Numbered from the stretch's first letter, positions 8,282-18,216 are shown. The stretch: DNA of 64,000 nucleotides from Acinetobacter sp. Ver3 (GCF_000632455.1 NZ_JFYL01000010.1:1-64000); one strand, 5' to 3'. A program made the numbers and translations. The notes: a model not told the origin generated them from the sequence alone.

Positions 8282-8357
8282 AAATATCTAATACAAGCTC
8301 TAAGGCTTAATCCTACTAAATCAAATTTAACTGATCGTTAAATTAGGAGTGTTAGAT

Positions 8358-9470
8358 ATGAAAATTGGTGTCTTTTGTCCGATCGGAAATAATGGCTGGT
8401 TACTCTCAGAAAATGCTCCTCAATACAAACCAAGTTTTGAGTTAAATAAAAAAATTGTCCAACGCGCAGAGCATTATGGTTTTGACTTTGCATTGTCTAT
8501 GATCAAGCTGCGTGGTTTTGGGGGTAAAACTGAGTTTTGGGATCACAACTTAGAAACTTTTACGCTTATGGCGGGTCTTGCTGCAGTCACCAGCAAAATA
8601 AAAATTTATGCAACGGCTGCGACGCTAGTGATGCCGCCTGCCATAGTTGCACGCATGGCATCTACGATTGATTCAATTTCGAATGGTCGTTTCGGCCTAA
8701 ATGTCGTCACAGGTTGGCAAGCGCCAGAATATACCCAAATGGGCATGTGGCCCGGTGATGAATATTTCGGAAAGCGTTACGAATACTTATCTGAATACGT
8801 ACAAATTCTGCGTGAATTATGGGCAACAGGTAAATCTGATTTTAAAGGTGACCATTTCCAAATGGATGATTGCCGAGTTAGCCCACGCCCGCAAGCAGAG
8901 ATGAAAATTATCTGCGCTGGTCAATCGGATACAGGTTTGGAATTTTCTGCTCAACACGCTGATTACAATTTTGTTTTTGGTAAAGGGCTTAATACACCAA
9001 CAGCATATGCAGAAATCAACGATCGTTTAAAAGCAAAAACAGATATTACGGGTCGTGATGTTCAAACCTACGTTTTGTTCATGATTATCGCTGCTGAAAC
9101 AGACGAAGAAGCGATGGCGAAGTGGCAACATTATAACGATGGCGCTGATATTGAAGCGATCAACTGGTTAATGAATCAAGGCGGAAAAGATACTAAATCC
9201 GGTGCAGATACTAATATTCGTCAAATGGCTTCATCAGTATCACCAGTCAACATCAATATGGGAACGTTGGTGGGTTCTTACGAAACTATCGCAAAAATGC
9301 TAGATGAGATTAGTGAGGTGAAAGGAACTGAAGGCATTTTACTGACATTTGATGATTTTGTTGAAGGTGTTGAAAGTTTTGGACAACGGATTCAGCCGCT
9401 TATGAAATGTCGTGAACATGTTGTGGTTGAAGGAATGAGTTCAGAACCTGTGTTGGAGAAAATCGCATGA
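8358..9470 (+). CDS. rutA: Pyrimidine monooxygenase RutA
   Basis: A 370-residue flavin-dependent luciferase-like monooxygenase. RutA opens the uracil ring between N3 and C4 with FMNH2 and O2, giving a peroxy-ureidoacrylate/ureidoacrylate product; thymine is also used. Signature segments are [54 protein letters not shown] and [15 protein letters not shown] 8358 is chosen because AGGAG (8345-8349) is 8 bases upstream; an in-frame GTG at 8349 overlaps that site. First gene of rutABCFG plus a dehydrogenase. The reduced flavin comes from RutF. It overlaps rutB by 4 bases. Confidence 0.95.
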   Translation: MKIGVFCPIGNNGWLLSENAPQYKPSFELNKKIVQRAEHYGFDFALSMIKLRGFGGKTEFWDHNLETFTLMAGLAAVTSKIKIYATAATLVMPPAIVARMASTIDSISNGRFGLNVVTGWQAPEYTQMGMWPGDEYFGKRYEYLSEYVQILRELWATGKSDFKGDHFQMDDCRVSPRPQAEMKIICAGQSDTGLEFSAQHADYNFVFGKGLNTPTAYAEINDRLKAKTDITGRDVQTYVLFMIIAAETDEEAMAKWQHYNDGADIEAINWLMNQGGKDTKSGADTNIRQMASSVSPVNINMGTLVGSYETIAKMLDEISEVKGTEGILLTFDDFVEGVESFGQRIQPLMKCREHVVVEGMSSEPVLEKIA

Positions 9471-10216
9471 GTCATTTAGAAAATACCGTTGAAGCTGGAT
9501 TTACTGCACAAGCGGGTACGGGTGTAAAACTCAAAGCCGAACCGGAAAATATTGTGCTTGCACCAGAGCAAACAGCATTAATCGTGATTGATATGCAAAA
9601 TGCGTATACGTCAAAAGGTGGTTATTTAGATCTTGCTGGGTTTGATGTGTCGACGACAAAACCTGTGGTTGAAAATATTAAAAAGGCAGTTTCTGCAGCA
9701 CATGATGCTGGTATTCAAGTGATCTATTTCAAAAACGGTTGGGATAATCAATATCGTGAAGCAGGTGGTATTGATTCACCAAACTTTCATAAATCAAATG
9801 CACTGAAGACCATGCGTAAGCGTCCTGAGTTACAAGGCAAATTGTTAGCAAAAGGGGATTGGGATTTTGAGTTGATTGATGAGTTGGTGCCAGCTCCTCA
9901 AGATATTGTGATTGAAAAGCCTCGTTATAGTGGATTCTTTAACACAGCACTAGACAGCATGCTCAGAGTGCGTGGAATTCGTAATTTGGTTTTTGTTGGT
10001 ATCGCGACCAATGTATGTGTTGAATCGACGCTCAGAGATGGCTTCTTTCTAGAATATTTTGGCGTGGCTTTAGACGATGCCTGTCATCAAGCAGGACCAA
10101 AAGAAGCCCATGTCGCAAGTATGTACAACATAAAAACCTTCTTTGGATGGGTGTCGGATACAGAAAGTTTTGTCAGTAGTTTTGCAGATCAACCAACACT
10201 CGCTGAAAGCGCATAA
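9467..10216 (+). CDS. rutB: Ureidoacrylate amidohydrolase RutB
   Basis: A 249-residue isochorismatase-fold hydrolase that cleaves ureidoacrylate to aminoacrylate and carbamate, releasing nitrogen. The catalytic Asp-Lys-Cys set is visible: Asp in VIDMQNAY, Lys in [14 protein letters not shown], and Cys in [16 protein letters not shown], which also holds the cis-peptide region. Length is close to E. coli RutB. The ATGA overlap with rutA implies translational coupling. Confidence 0.93.
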   Translation: MSHLENTVEAGFTAQAGTGVKLKAEPENIVLAPEQTALIVIDMQNAYTSKGGYLDLAGFDVSTTKPVVENIKKAVSAAHDAGIQVIYFKNGWDNQYREAGGIDSPNFHKSNALKTMRKRPELQGKLLAKGDWDFELIDELVPAPQDIVIEKPRYSGFFNTALDSMLRVRGIRNLVFVGIATNVCVESTLRDGFFLEYFGVALDDACHQAGPKEAHVASMYNIKTFFGWVSDTESFVSSFADQPTLAESA

Positions 10217-10249
10217 ATATTTATAGATTCTAAAATTAGGAAATAAGTC

Positions 10250-10630
10250 ATGTCAAAAGAAGTCATTATTCCAGTGGGTTCAGGTAAGCCACTCGCACCG
10301 TATTCGCCAGCAACTAAAGCAGACAACATTGTCTATGTTTCAGGCACTTTGCCTTTTGATGAAAACAACAATGTAGTTCATGTTGGAGACGTAGCAGCAC
10401 AGACACGCCATGTCCTTGAAACAATAAAGAAGGTCATCGAAACTGCTGGCGGAACAATGTCGGACATTACTTTCAACCATATTTTTCTGACAGATTGGGC
10501 AAACTACGCTGCAATGAATGAAGTATATGCCGAATATTTTCCGAATGCAGAACCAGCTCGTTACTGTGTTCAAACAGGATTAGTCAAACCTGATGCACTC
10601 ATCGAAATTGCTTCGATTGCTCATGTTTAA
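10250..10630 (+). CDS. rutC: RidA-family aminoacrylate deaminase RutC
   Basis: A 126-residue RidA/YjgF-type protein. Family motifs: [20 protein letters not shown], and near the C-terminus [19 protein letters not shown] with the conserved Arg that binds the carboxylate and a Cys close to it. RutC hydrolyses 3-aminoacrylate to malonic semialdehyde and ammonia. TTAGGAAATAAGTC supplies its ribosome site. A 70-base gap to rutF follows, where E. coli has rutD and rutE. Confidence 0.92.
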   Translation: MSKEVIIPVGSGKPLAPYSPATKADNIVYVSGTLPFDENNNVVHVGDVAAQTRHVLETIKKVIETAGGTMSDITFNHIFLTDWANYAAMNEVYAEYFPNAEPARYCVQTGLVKPDALIEIASIAHV

Positions 10631-10660
10631 TTTGAAAGCTTTCATCACCCTATTATGAGT

Positions 10661-10688
10661 CCCTCACTGACTGTTTAGGCGATGAGGG
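10661..10688 (+). repeat. Stem-loop between rutC and rutF
   Basis: CCCTCA (10661-10666) pairs with TGAGGG (10683-10688) over a 16-base loop, right before the GGAG of rutF. No T tract follows, so it is more likely an mRNA processing or translation-tuning element than a terminator. A 12-base palindrome TGAAAGCTTTCA lies just upstream at about 10632-10643. Confidence 0.5.
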
Positions 10689-10700
10689 ATGGAGAACACT

Positions 10701-11240
10701 ATGAATGCAAATGTGAAATCAATCAATTTACCCGAGGCAGTGAGTGCCACACTCAACATTGACCAACAGGTTTTTAGACAAGGAATGTCGAATTTAGGTG
10801 CAGCTGTCAATGTCATTACTACAGCTGGTCTAGCAGGAAAAGCTGGCTTCACAGCTTCAGCTGTATGTAGTGTGACAGATACGCCACCAACATTGCTGGT
10901 ATGTCTAAATCGATCAGCATCAGTATTTGAAACATTTAAAAGTAATCAGGTTCTGTGTGTCAATACTTTAAGCAGTAGTCAAAAGCATTTATCGCATGTG
11001 TTTGGGGGTAAAACTCCAATGGCAGAACGTTTCGAAAAGGGGGACTGGTCAACATTAGTCACAGGTGCACCTATTTTAGAAGGTGCGCTAGTGAGTTTTG
11101 ATTGTGAAGTCGTACAAAGTTTATCGGTAGGCAGTCATGATGTTTTGTTCTGCCATGTAAAGGGGATGAAACAGCAAGCGGGTGAAAAAGCCCTCATGTA
11201 TTTTAACCGCGCATATTGCGAGCCAGTTCCAATGGTCTAA
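10701..11240 (+). CDS. rutF: Flavin reductase RutF
   Basis: A 179-residue NAD(P)H:FMN oxidoreductase of the HpaC/RutF split-barrel family. It supplies reduced flavin to RutA. Motifs: [37 protein letters not shown] (flavin-binding core) and CLNRSAS. The ATG at 10701 has GGAG at 10691-10694; another ATG at 10689 abuts GAGGG with no spacing and is unlikely. In operon between rutC and rutG. Confidence 0.9.
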   Translation: MNANVKSINLPEAVSATLNIDQQVFRQGMSNLGAAVNVITTAGLAGKAGFTASAVCSVTDTPPTLLVCLNRSASVFETFKSNQVLCVNTLSSSQKHLSHVFGGKTPMAERFEKGDWSTLVTGAPILEGALVSFDCEVVQSLSVGSHDVLFCHVKGMKQQAGEKALMYFNRAYCEPVPMV

Positions 11241-11268
11241 AACAGCATGCTTGATCAGGAGAAGGTCG

Positions 11269-12639
11269 ATGAGCACAAAAGAAACATGGTTTCCAAAATT
11301 TAAACCTTTCCAAGGAAATCTAGACACGACCGCAGTTCAAGTAGATGAGTACTTGCCGCCAGGTAAAAGTATGGTATTGGGGCTGCAGCATGCATTTGCA
11401 ATGTTTGGAGCAACAGTACTTGCCCCTTTACTGATGGGTTTCGATCCGAATCTTACAATGTTTATTACGGGTATTGGGACAATATTATTTTTCCTAATGA
11501 CTGGGGGGCGTATGCCGAGCTATTTAGGCTCGAGCTTCGCTTTCATTGGAGCAGTCATTGCAGTCACTGGTTATACCGGTGTTGGCTTAAATCCAAACTT
11601 AGGCTTAGCACTTGGCGGTACCATTGCATGTGGTATTTTGTACGCACTGATCGGTTTGATCGTGATGAAAACTGGCACAGCATGGATTGAAAAATTGATG
11701 CCACCAATTGTGACTGGAGCAATTGTGATGATCATTGGTTTGCATTTAGCACCAGTGGCGATCAAAAGTGTCTCTGCTAATCAGTTTGATTCATGGATGG
11801 CTCTAATCACGATTATTTGTATTAGTGTAATCGCCGTATTTACTAAGGGCATGATCCGTAGATTGTTATTGCTCATTGGCTTAGTGGCTTCTTACTTTAT
11901 TTATTTTTTACTCACCAATGTTTTGGGTTTCGGTACAGCGATCGATTTTACTAAAGTCAGTGAGGCAGCTTGGTTCGGTTTACCTACTTTTCATGCGCCA
12001 GTGTTTGAATTTAATGCAATGCTGCTTATTGCTCCCGTAGCGATCATCTTAGTTGCAGAGAATCTAGGACATTTCAAAGCGGTATCTGCAATGACTGGAC
12101 GTAATCTTTCACCATATATGGGACGAGGTTTCTTTGCTGATGGTGTATGTACGACCTTGTCTGCATCAGTGGGTGGAACAGGAATGACGACATATGCTGA
12201 GAACATTGGTGTGATGGCGGTAACCAAAATTTATGCGACCACCATATTTTTATTTGCTGGCGTATTTGCAATTTTGCTAGGTCTATCACCAAAATTTGGC
12301 GCGGTTATTAGTACGATTCCTGTCGCATTATTAGGGGGAGCTTCGATTGTTGTTTTCGGTCTGATTACAGTGGCCGGTGCTAAAATTTGGGTGGACAACC
12401 GCGTAGATTTTACCAAAAACAGTACTCTGTTGATTGCTGCAGTCACCTTAATTATGGGGACAGGCAATTATAGTTTACAAATTGGGAATTTTGATTTGGG
12501 TGGAATAGGGACTGCAACATTAGCGGCTATTTTATTGAATCTTTTCTTAAATCGCGAAGATAAGAATGTGCAAACAGTAGAACTCGAAAACAAACCGCAT
12601 TCACCAGAAGCAACGGCACTCCCTAACACTCAAATTTAA
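11269..12639 (+). CDS. rutG: Uracil permease RutG (NCS2 family)
   Basis: A 456-residue membrane protein with 12-14 predicted helices. NCS2 uracil-transporter features: PPGKSMVLGLQHAFAMFGAT near the N-terminus, GSSFAFIGAV (half-helix 3), AENLGHFKAVSAMTGRNL (helix 8 with the substrate-binding Glu) and GGTGMTTYAENIGVMAV (half-helix 10). It imports uracil and probably thymine for RutA. ATG 11269 follows AGGAG at 11258-11261; the frame extends upstream to 11182 inside rutF but has no better start. Confidence 0.92.
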   Translation: MSTKETWFPKFKPFQGNLDTTAVQVDEYLPPGKSMVLGLQHAFAMFGATVLAPLLMGFDPNLTMFITGIGTILFFLMTGGRMPSYLGSSFAFIGAVIAVTGYTGVGLNPNLGLALGGTIACGILYALIGLIVMKTGTAWIEKLMPPIVTGAIVMIIGLHLAPVAIKSVSANQFDSWMALITIICISVIAVFTKGMIRRLLLLIGLVASYFIYFLLTNVLGFGTAIDFTKVSEAAWFGLPTFHAPVFEFNAMLLIAPVAIILVAENLGHFKAVSAMTGRNLSPYMGRGFFADGVCTTLSASVGGTGMTTYAENIGVMAVTKIYATTIFLFAGVFAILLGLSPKFGAVISTIPVALLGGASIVVFGLITVAGAKIWVDNRVDFTKNSTLLIAAVTLIMGTGNYSLQIGNFDLGGIGTATLAAILLNLFLNREDKNVQTVELENKPHSPEATALPNTQI

Positions 12640-12652
12640 GGTGAAATTAAAA

Positions 12653-13519
12653 ATGAAAATTGCATTTATCGGTTTAGGTGCTATGGGATGGCACATGGCG
12701 AGCCATTTACCAAAACTAGGATTTGAAGTTTTAGTTTGGAACCGTAATTTTGAAAAAGCAGAAGCACATGCACAAACATTTGGTACTAAAGCGACCTCTG
12801 TCGATCAAGCAGCGAAAGCAGATTTTATTTTCAGTTGCTTACCCACCAGTGCAGATGTCGAACAGCTTATTGCTCAAAATCCTCCGGTCAAGGGGAGCGT
12901 ATGGATCGACTGTACCAGTGGTGTACCTGTAAGTGCTTTAGAACTTGCAAATCAGTTGAAATTTAATGGTGTTGAATATTTAGATGCCCCCGTTTCTGGG
13001 CAAACTATAGGTGCTGAAAAAGGGACACTGACGGTAATGGTTGGAGGTGATTTCGATGCTTATAAGCGTGCAAAACCGATTATTCAGGCATTTGCAGGAT
13101 TAATTGAATATGTCGGGGAGAGTGGTTCTGGATTTGCTGTTAAAGCGGTGAATAATACGTTGATGGCAACCCATCTATGGGCACTTGCAGAAGGATTGAC
13201 GGTATTAAAGTCAAAAGGAGTAGATTTGAATAGTGCATTGAATTGTATTAATCATTCTAGTGGTAAAAGTTCAATGTCTGAAAATATTATGGCGCAACGT
13301 GTCTTGAGTCGTGCATTTCCAAAAACCTTCGCCTTAGATCTTTTACAAAAAGATATTGGAATTGCGACCGATCTAATTCAAGAGCAAGCGTTGAATTTGC
13401 CAACGATGCAACTTATACAAAATCAGTATATGCAAATTGAAAAAGTGAAAGCCCAAGATTCTGATTTTTCAGCTGTGGTTCAGGTGCTTGAACATCAATC
13501 TAAAATTGAATTAAGTTAA
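12653..13519 (+). CDS. 3-hydroxyisobutyrate dehydrogenase-family reductase of the rut operon
   Basis: A 288-residue beta-hydroxyacid dehydrogenase. N-terminal Rossmann motif IGLGAMGWHMASHL with VWNR at the end of strand 2, substrate-loop motif YLDAPVSGQTIGAEKGTL, and catalytic Lys in VKAVNNTLMATHLWALAEG. It starts 13 bases after rutG. The Rut pathway ends with reduction of malonic semialdehyde (from uracil) or methylmalonate semialdehyde (from thymine); the thymine product is 3-hydroxyisobutyrate itself, the natural compound of this enzyme family. It therefore probably replaces the nitroreductase-like RutE, which is absent. Relatives such as tartronate semialdehyde reductase are an alternative, but the operon context favours the Rut role. 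Confidence 0.8.
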   Translation: MKIAFIGLGAMGWHMASHLPKLGFEVLVWNRNFEKAEAHAQTFGTKATSVDQAAKADFIFSCLPTSADVEQLIAQNPPVKGSVWIDCTSGVPVSALELANQLKFNGVEYLDAPVSGQTIGAEKGTLTVMVGGDFDAYKRAKPIIQAFAGLIEYVGESGSGFAVKAVNNTLMATHLWALAEGLTVLKSKGVDLNSALNCINHSSGKSSMSENIMAQRVLSRAFPKTFALDLLQKDIGIATDLIQEQALNLPTMQLIQNQYMQIEKVKAQDSDFSAVVQVLEHQSKIELS

Positions 13520-13542
13520 ATCTAGCGTCGAAATACCTTATA

Positions 13543-13570
13543 AAACCGCTTAATGTAGATTAAGCGGTTT
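13543..13570. terminator. Terminator closing the rut operon
   Basis: AAACCGCTTAA / TTAAGCGGTTT form an 11-bp stem over the loop TGTAGA. The T tract is modest. It lies between convergent genes and may serve both. Confidence 0.75.
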
Positions 13571-13591
13571 ATCTATGAATGCTCAATGAGA

Positions 13592-13975
13592 TTAGCTTTG
13601 TTGATATTCATTAATGACTTCTAACGCGGCTCTAAATGCTTCTTGGGTAGCTGGAGCACCACAGTACGGCAAGCTGTGCAAAAGAACCTCTTGGATTTCT
13701 TCAACAGTTGCGCCGTTGTTTAAAGCGCCACGTACATGACCTTTAAGTTCTGTTGGGCTTTTTTGGGCTGTTAAAAATGCAATCGTGATTAACGAACGAT
13801 ACTTGCGCGGTAAAACACCTTCACGTTGCCAAGTTGAACCCCATGCATGCTCATTAATCCAATCTTGAAGTGGTTGAGTAAATGGAACTGTATTGTCTTG
13901 TGCACGTTTGACAAAATTTTCTCCCATCACTTCGGTACGAACTTTTAAACCATTTTCATAATCTTGTTTTGACAT
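13592..13975 (-). CDS. Carboxymuconolactone decarboxylase (PcaC)-like protein
   Basis: A 127-residue AhpD/CMD-family protein. It has the PcaC-type layout: YENGLKVRTEVMGENFVKRA, AWGSTWQREGVLPRKYRSL, and HVRGALNNGATVEEIQEVLLH, followed by PYCGAPAT. PcaC decarboxylates 4-carboxymuconolactone in the protocatechuate branch of the beta-ketoadipate pathway. No other pca gene is here, so a true PcaC role is not shown. The start at 13975 has GAGG 8 bases upstream; the in-frame ATG 12 bases earlier carries that site within itself. The thiolase terminator lies directly in front of it. Confidence 0.7.
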   Translation of the reverse strand: MSKQDYENGLKVRTEVMGENFVKRAQDNTVPFTQPLQDWINEHAWGSTWQREGVLPRKYRSLITIAFLTAQKSPTELKGHVRGALNNGATVEEIQEVLLHSLPYCGAPATQEAFRAALEVINEYQQS

Positions 13976-13987
13976 TTTTTTCCTCAT

Positions 13988-14012
13988 AAAAAAAGCGCAT
14001 CTTAAGATGCGC
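13988..14012 (-). terminator. Terminator between thiolase and PcaC-like gene
   Basis: Perfect palindrome GCGCATCTTAAGATGCGC (13995-14012), followed on the minus strand by seven T. It ends the thiolase transcript only about 13 bases before the PcaC-like start, so read-through would be needed for co-expression. Confidence 0.85.
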
Positions 14013-14025
14013 TATAGCATAAATA

Positions 14026-15207
14026 TTAAGCTGGGATTTCAATCGCAATCGCAGTTGCTTCTCCACCACCAATGCAAAGCGCGGCAACACCTTTTGTTTT
14101 ACCTAAGCGTTTTAATGCATGGATGAGAGTCAAAATAATACGTGAACCGGATGACCCCAATGGATGTCCGAGTGCACAAGCTCCACCATGAATATTCACT
14201 TTTTCAGGATCTAAATGAAAAGCATCAATCGCTGCCATGGTTACCATCGCGAACGCTTCATTAATTTCCCACAAATCCACGTCTTCAACAGTCCAGCCCG
14301 CTTTGTTTAATACTTTTTCTATTGCACCAACAGGTGCGATGGTAAATTCTGATGGGTGTTGAGAGTGAGATGCGTAAGCTTTAATCGTTGCTAAAGTTGA
14401 AAGCCCCTTTGCTGTTGCGTGTTCAGCAGAAGTCACTAAAAATGCTGATGCACCATCACTAATTGAACTAGCATTCGCTGCAGTAATTGTACCGTTTTTA
14501 GCAAATGCTGGGCGTAGCGTAGGAATTTTATCAATTTTTGCTGTAAATGGATTTTCATCTTGGGCAACGATGACATCGCCTTTACGTGAACTTACTGTAA
14601 CGGGGGTGATTTCATCTTTGAAATAATTATTTTGAATCGCATTCTGAGCACGAGTTAAGGAGCGAATCGCGAAATCGTCTTGTTGTTCACGTGTGTAGTT
14701 TTTCTTATTTGCCATTTCTTGAGCAAGAATACCCATTGAATAGCCAGTTTCAGCATCTTCCAAACCTTCTTGGAACATGTGATCAATCACTTTGCCATGT
14801 CCCATACGGTAACCTGCGCGTGCTTTGTCCATGAGATAAGGTGCATTCGACATGGATTCCATTCCGCCAGCGACAATAATATTTGCCGAGCCAGCTTTAA
14901 TGGCATCTGCAGCTTGCATCACGGCTTTCATGCCAGACCCACAGATTTTATTGATCGTTGTTGCACCTACATGATCTGGTACACCTGCAATTCGCATCGC
15001 TTGACGAGCAGGGCCTTGTTTTAATCCCGCAGGTAAAACACAGCCCATAATCACTTCATCTAGTTGGTCTGCAGCAAGCTTAGATTGGTCAAGTACGGCT
15101 TTAATGACTTCAGCACCAAGTTGCGGGGCTGTTAAGTTTGAAAGTCCTCCCTGAAAGCTACCCATAGCGGTACGGCTACCTGCAACTAATACGATTTCTT
15201 GACTCAT
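14026..15207 (-). CDS. Acetyl-CoA acetyltransferase (thiolase)
   Basis: A 393-residue thiolase of AtoB/PhaA type. It catalyses reversible condensation of two acetyl-CoA to acetoacetyl-CoA. The acylated Cys is in NKICGSGMKAV, the His in WEINEAFAMV/NIHGGACALGHPLGSSGSR, and the second Cys in ALCIGGGEATAI. The ATG at 15207 has AAGGA about 9 bases upstream; an in-frame ATG 36 bases earlier is not supported. A fadE-type gene lies upstream on the same strand, separated by 258 bases and a terminator, so the two fatty-acid genes are neighbours but not one operon. Confidence 0.9.
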   Translation of the reverse strand: MSQEIVLVAGSRTAMGSFQGGLSNLTAPQLGAEVIKAVLDQSKLAADQLDEVIMGCVLPAGLKQGPARQAMRIAGVPDHVGATTINKICGSGMKAVMQAADAIKAGSANIIVAGGMESMSNAPYLMDKARAGYRMGHGKVIDHMFQEGLEDAETGYSMGILAQEMANKKNYTREQQDDFAIRSLTRAQNAIQNNYFKDEITPVTVSSRKGDVIVAQDENPFTAKIDKIPTLRPAFAKNGTITAANASSISDGASAFLVTSAEHATAKGLSTLATIKAYASHSQHPSEFTIAPVGAIEKVLNKAGWTVEDVDLWEINEAFAMVTMAAIDAFHLDPEKVNIHGGACALGHPLGSSGSRIILTLIHALKRLGKTKGVAALCIGGGEATAIAIEIPA

Positions 15208-15419
15208 AGCGTTAATCCTTGTCCTGTAGTTTATATGATTCAAATGCGTGTCAATTTCATATGTTTAAAATTTAATGACAGCTATTTTATTAGTTGTAAT
15301 CACATTATCATAAAAAATGAATAAAGATTCATTATTTTGTTTTCATTTAATTTCGCTTATTTTGATGTTGTTTTCTATAACACCATAGTGGAATGAAATA
15401 TAAAAAGTGGGATAAAAAA

Positions 15420-15447
15420 TAAAAAACGACCCTTTAGGATCGTTTTT
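15420..15447 (-). terminator. Terminator after fadE
   Basis: AAAAAACGACCCTTTAGGATCGTTTTTT is an imperfect hairpin (ACGAtcC/GgATCGT type) with A and T tracts, 20 bases after the fadE stop on the minus strand. Confidence 0.7.
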
Positions 15448-15465
15448 TCAGAAGCAATTGAGTGA

Positions 15466-17940
15466 CTAGTGTTGTGTAGAGTGTGACAGCGCCTGAGCGT
15501 GAGGGTTCTCAAGTTCTAAACTTTGATTAAGTTCAGTATCGAAAACATCAGTCAACATACTGTCAAAACGTTTAGCGTTATACGTAAGCAACTGATCAGC
15601 TTCAGCTTGAGTGATGAAATTCTCCTTAAGAGCAGATTCAATATGCTCTTCGAAAGTCAGACCTGTAAATTGGCCTTTGGATTCAGCCTTTTTAAACTTA
15701 TTCCATAAATCCTCAATTTGAAGCAACATTTGGAATGTAGACTCCATGCGTCCATTGACATCATCGGGATCAGTGCTATAGAAGACATGTTTTTTTAATT
15801 CATCGCGGAAAGCATTTTCCTGAAGAATTAGTTCACCTAATTTAAGTTTCAAGGCATCCGATGGTTGAGTAATAGGACGACCAAAAGGGAAACAAATAAG
15901 TTTGACTAAACTTGCGGCAATTTTTACAGGGAAGTTATCAAACAGACCATAGAACGCTTCTTGAGATGCATATAATGCTTTCTCAAGTGCGAGTTTAGCA
16001 TGCAGTTGTTCAGCTTCAGTACGTTGACCATTTTCATAAAATTTAAGAATTGCAGTCGCAATAAATAAGTGTGAATGCATATCTGCTAATCGTCCAGACA
16101 GCATTTCTTTGCGTTTGATATCACCTGCAAGGAGGCCTAAGCACATATCTGCGACTAAGGCAAAATTAGCACTCAAACGATTAATGGTTTTGTAGTAAGG
16201 GCTACTGAAATCATCAGCCTTTACTGAGCCTTCTGTTGATCCGCCTATAAAACCATAAGCAAATGATTTAGCGGTTCGATTAAATGTATAACCCAAATGC
16301 TTATAAAGAATGTCATTAAACTCTTTTAATGCTGCATCTTTATTTTCGGCTTGTAAAAGTTGTAATTCTTCAAATAAATAGGGATGACAACGCATCGAAC
16401 CTTGACCAAAAATCATCAGTGAACGACTCAGAATATTGGCACCCTCAACAGTAATCGAAACAGGGATCGCTTGGTACATGAGCGCCAAGAAGTTACGAGG
16501 ACCCATTTGGATAGCACGGCCGCCCACAATGTCCATACTATGATTAACAATCTTACGCATGGTCTCAGTTGCGTAGTATTTTGCCATTGCGGTCATAACT
16601 GCGGGCTTACCCCCTTGGTTTAGGCCACAAGTGACTAAGTAACGGAAAGCTTCGAGCATATAGGTATCGCTAGCGATATCACTTGAAACCTCTTGAACAC
16701 CTTCGAATTTACCGACTGAAATTTTGAATTGTTGACGGACACGAGCAAAGGCGCCGACATTTAAATAACACATTTCACCTGCAGCTGTTGATAGTGCTGG
16801 AAGAGAAATACCGCGGCCAACTGCCAGACATTCCATCAGCATACGCCAGCCTTTACCTGCATTTTCTACACCACCAATAATCCAATCCAGCGGAATGAAG
16901 ACATCTTTACCATCCACGGTACCATTCATAAATGGCGAACCTGGATTATGGCGTGCTCCTACAATCACACCTTCATGATCAGCTGGTAATAGGGCACATG
17001 TGATTCCGTATTCAGTTTTGTTTTTATCACCTAGTAAACCTTCAAGGTCATATAATTTGAAAGCTAAACCGACCACCGTAGCAACAGGGGCAAGTGTAAT
17101 CCAACGTTTGGAAAAATTCATTTTTAGGCCAAGAACTTCTTGTCCTTCAAATTGACCATAACAAACCACACCTGTGTCAGGAATTGCACCTGCATCTGAA
17201 CCTGCTTCAGGGCTTGTTAAACCAAAACATGGAATTTCTTCACCTTTTGCTAAACCTGGTAAATAACGACTCTTTTGATCTTCAGTACCGTAGTGTAAGA
17301 GTAATTCTCCTGGACCTAAAGAGTTAGGCACCATACAACTGACAGCAGTGGTAAGTGAGCGCGAGGCAATCTTACTCATGATACGGCTTTGCGCAAATGA
17401 GCTGAATTGTTTACCGCCGTATTCTTTAGGGATAATTAAACCCAGAAAACCTTTGGATTTAATAAATGACCAGACTTCTTCAGGGAGGTCTTTACGATGA
17501 TGGTGAATATCCCATTCATCCAGCATCTGGCAGAGCTGTTCGACTTCATGATCGATAAATGATTGTTCTTCTTCAGACAGCGTGGGGTACGGATACTGAT
17601 CAAATTTCTTCCAGTCTGGTGCCCCCATAAATAATTCTTTTTCCCACCAACTGGTTCCTGCATCCAATGCTTCACGCTCAGTACTACTCATTGTTGGCAT
17701 TGCATTGGCTAGAGCTTTATAGGCAGGTTGTGTAATAAATTTCATCCTTAACGCATCAATACTGACAATCAATGAAATTAGGATAAAAGGAATACCGAGT
17801 ATCAGCGACCAAGGGCTGATCAACGCGACTAAAATAGATACGACTGTGAGTGTGATAGCCCCAGAAGTTCTTGAGAATTCGAAATAAAAAATAGCCCAGA
17901 GTGTTATAAATAAAATAATTAAACTGAGTATAAAAAACAT
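15466..17940 (-). CDS. fadE: Acyl-CoA dehydrogenase FadE
   Basis: An 824-residue FadE-type acyl-CoA dehydrogenase, about the length of E. coli FadE. Two N-terminal hydrophobic segments (residues 1-20 and 32-65) anchor it to the membrane. The dehydrogenase domain follows, with CFGLTSPEAGSDAGAIPDTG (FAD/substrate loop), NFSKRWITLAPVATVVGLAF, and a C-terminal helical domain with VEGANILSRSLMIFGQGS. It performs the first oxidation step of fatty acid beta-oxidation. GGAG lies 9 bases before the ATG at 17940; the ATG at 17955 contains that site. Confidence 0.92.
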   Translation of the reverse strand: MFFILSLIILFITLWAIFYFEFSRTSGAITLTVVSILVALISPWSLILGIPFILISLIVSIDALRMKFITQPAYKALANAMPTMSSTEREALDAGTSWWEKELFMGAPDWKKFDQYPYPTLSEEEQSFIDHEVEQLCQMLDEWDIHHHRKDLPEEVWSFIKSKGFLGLIIPKEYGGKQFSSFAQSRIMSKIASRSLTTAVSCMVPNSLGPGELLLHYGTEDQKSRYLPGLAKGEEIPCFGLTSPEAGSDAGAIPDTGVVCYGQFEGQEVLGLKMNFSKRWITLAPVATVVGLAFKLYDLEGLLGDKNKTEYGITCALLPADHEGVIVGARHNPGSPFMNGTVDGKDVFIPLDWIIGGVENAGKGWRMLMECLAVGRGISLPALSTAAGEMCYLNVGAFARVRQQFKISVGKFEGVQEVSSDIASDTYMLEAFRYLVTCGLNQGGKPAVMTAMAKYYATETMRKIVNHSMDIVGGRAIQMGPRNFLALMYQAIPVSITVEGANILSRSLMIFGQGSMRCHPYLFEELQLLQAENKDAALKEFNDILYKHLGYTFNRTAKSFAYGFIGGSTEGSVKADDFSSPYYKTINRLSANFALVADMCLGLLAGDIKRKEMLSGRLADMHSHLFIATAILKFYENGQRTEAEQLHAKLALEKALYASQEAFYGLFDNFPVKIAASLVKLICFPFGRPITQPSDALKLKLGELILQENAFRDELKKHVFYSTDPDDVNGRMESTFQMLLQIEDLWNKFKKAESKGQFTGLTFEEHIESALKENFITQAEADQLLTYNAKRFDSMLTDVFDTELNQSLELENPHAQALSHSTQH

Positions 17941-18189
17941 TATGAACTGCTCCATTTATGATTTGGTCATGGAGCCAATACCCACAGTAAATTTAATCAA
18001 AGCACAAACATCAGATCTACAGAGATATTGGATCATGAAATGTGAAACGAAAGCGTTGAGTTCTAAAACGGACGCATATTAATACTTATATTGGATAAGA
18101 TTGTTTGAAAAATATTCAAAATTCAAGCTGAAGAGAGATAAGAAATGTGTCAATAAGTAATTGAGAATTATAAAAACCACAAACAAAAA

Positions 18190-18216
18190 AGCCCTCATAC
18201 GAGGGCTTTAAAGTAA
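18190..18216 (-). terminator. Terminator after lipA
   Basis: AAAGCCCTCATACGAGGGCTTT hairpin just past the lipA stop, with an A tract on the plus strand (T tract for lipA). Confidence 0.8.

Larger units (their letters stand above)
8058..8357 (+). other. rutD-rutA intergenic control region
   Basis: This 300-base gap holds the rutD terminator, a lone TGCACT half-site at 8151-8156 that could be half of an NtrC site (weak), an AT-rich stretch suited to DNA bending, the sigma-54 promoter at 8266-8281, and the rutA ribosome site AGGAG at 8345-8349. No open reading frame of note. Confidence 0.6.
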
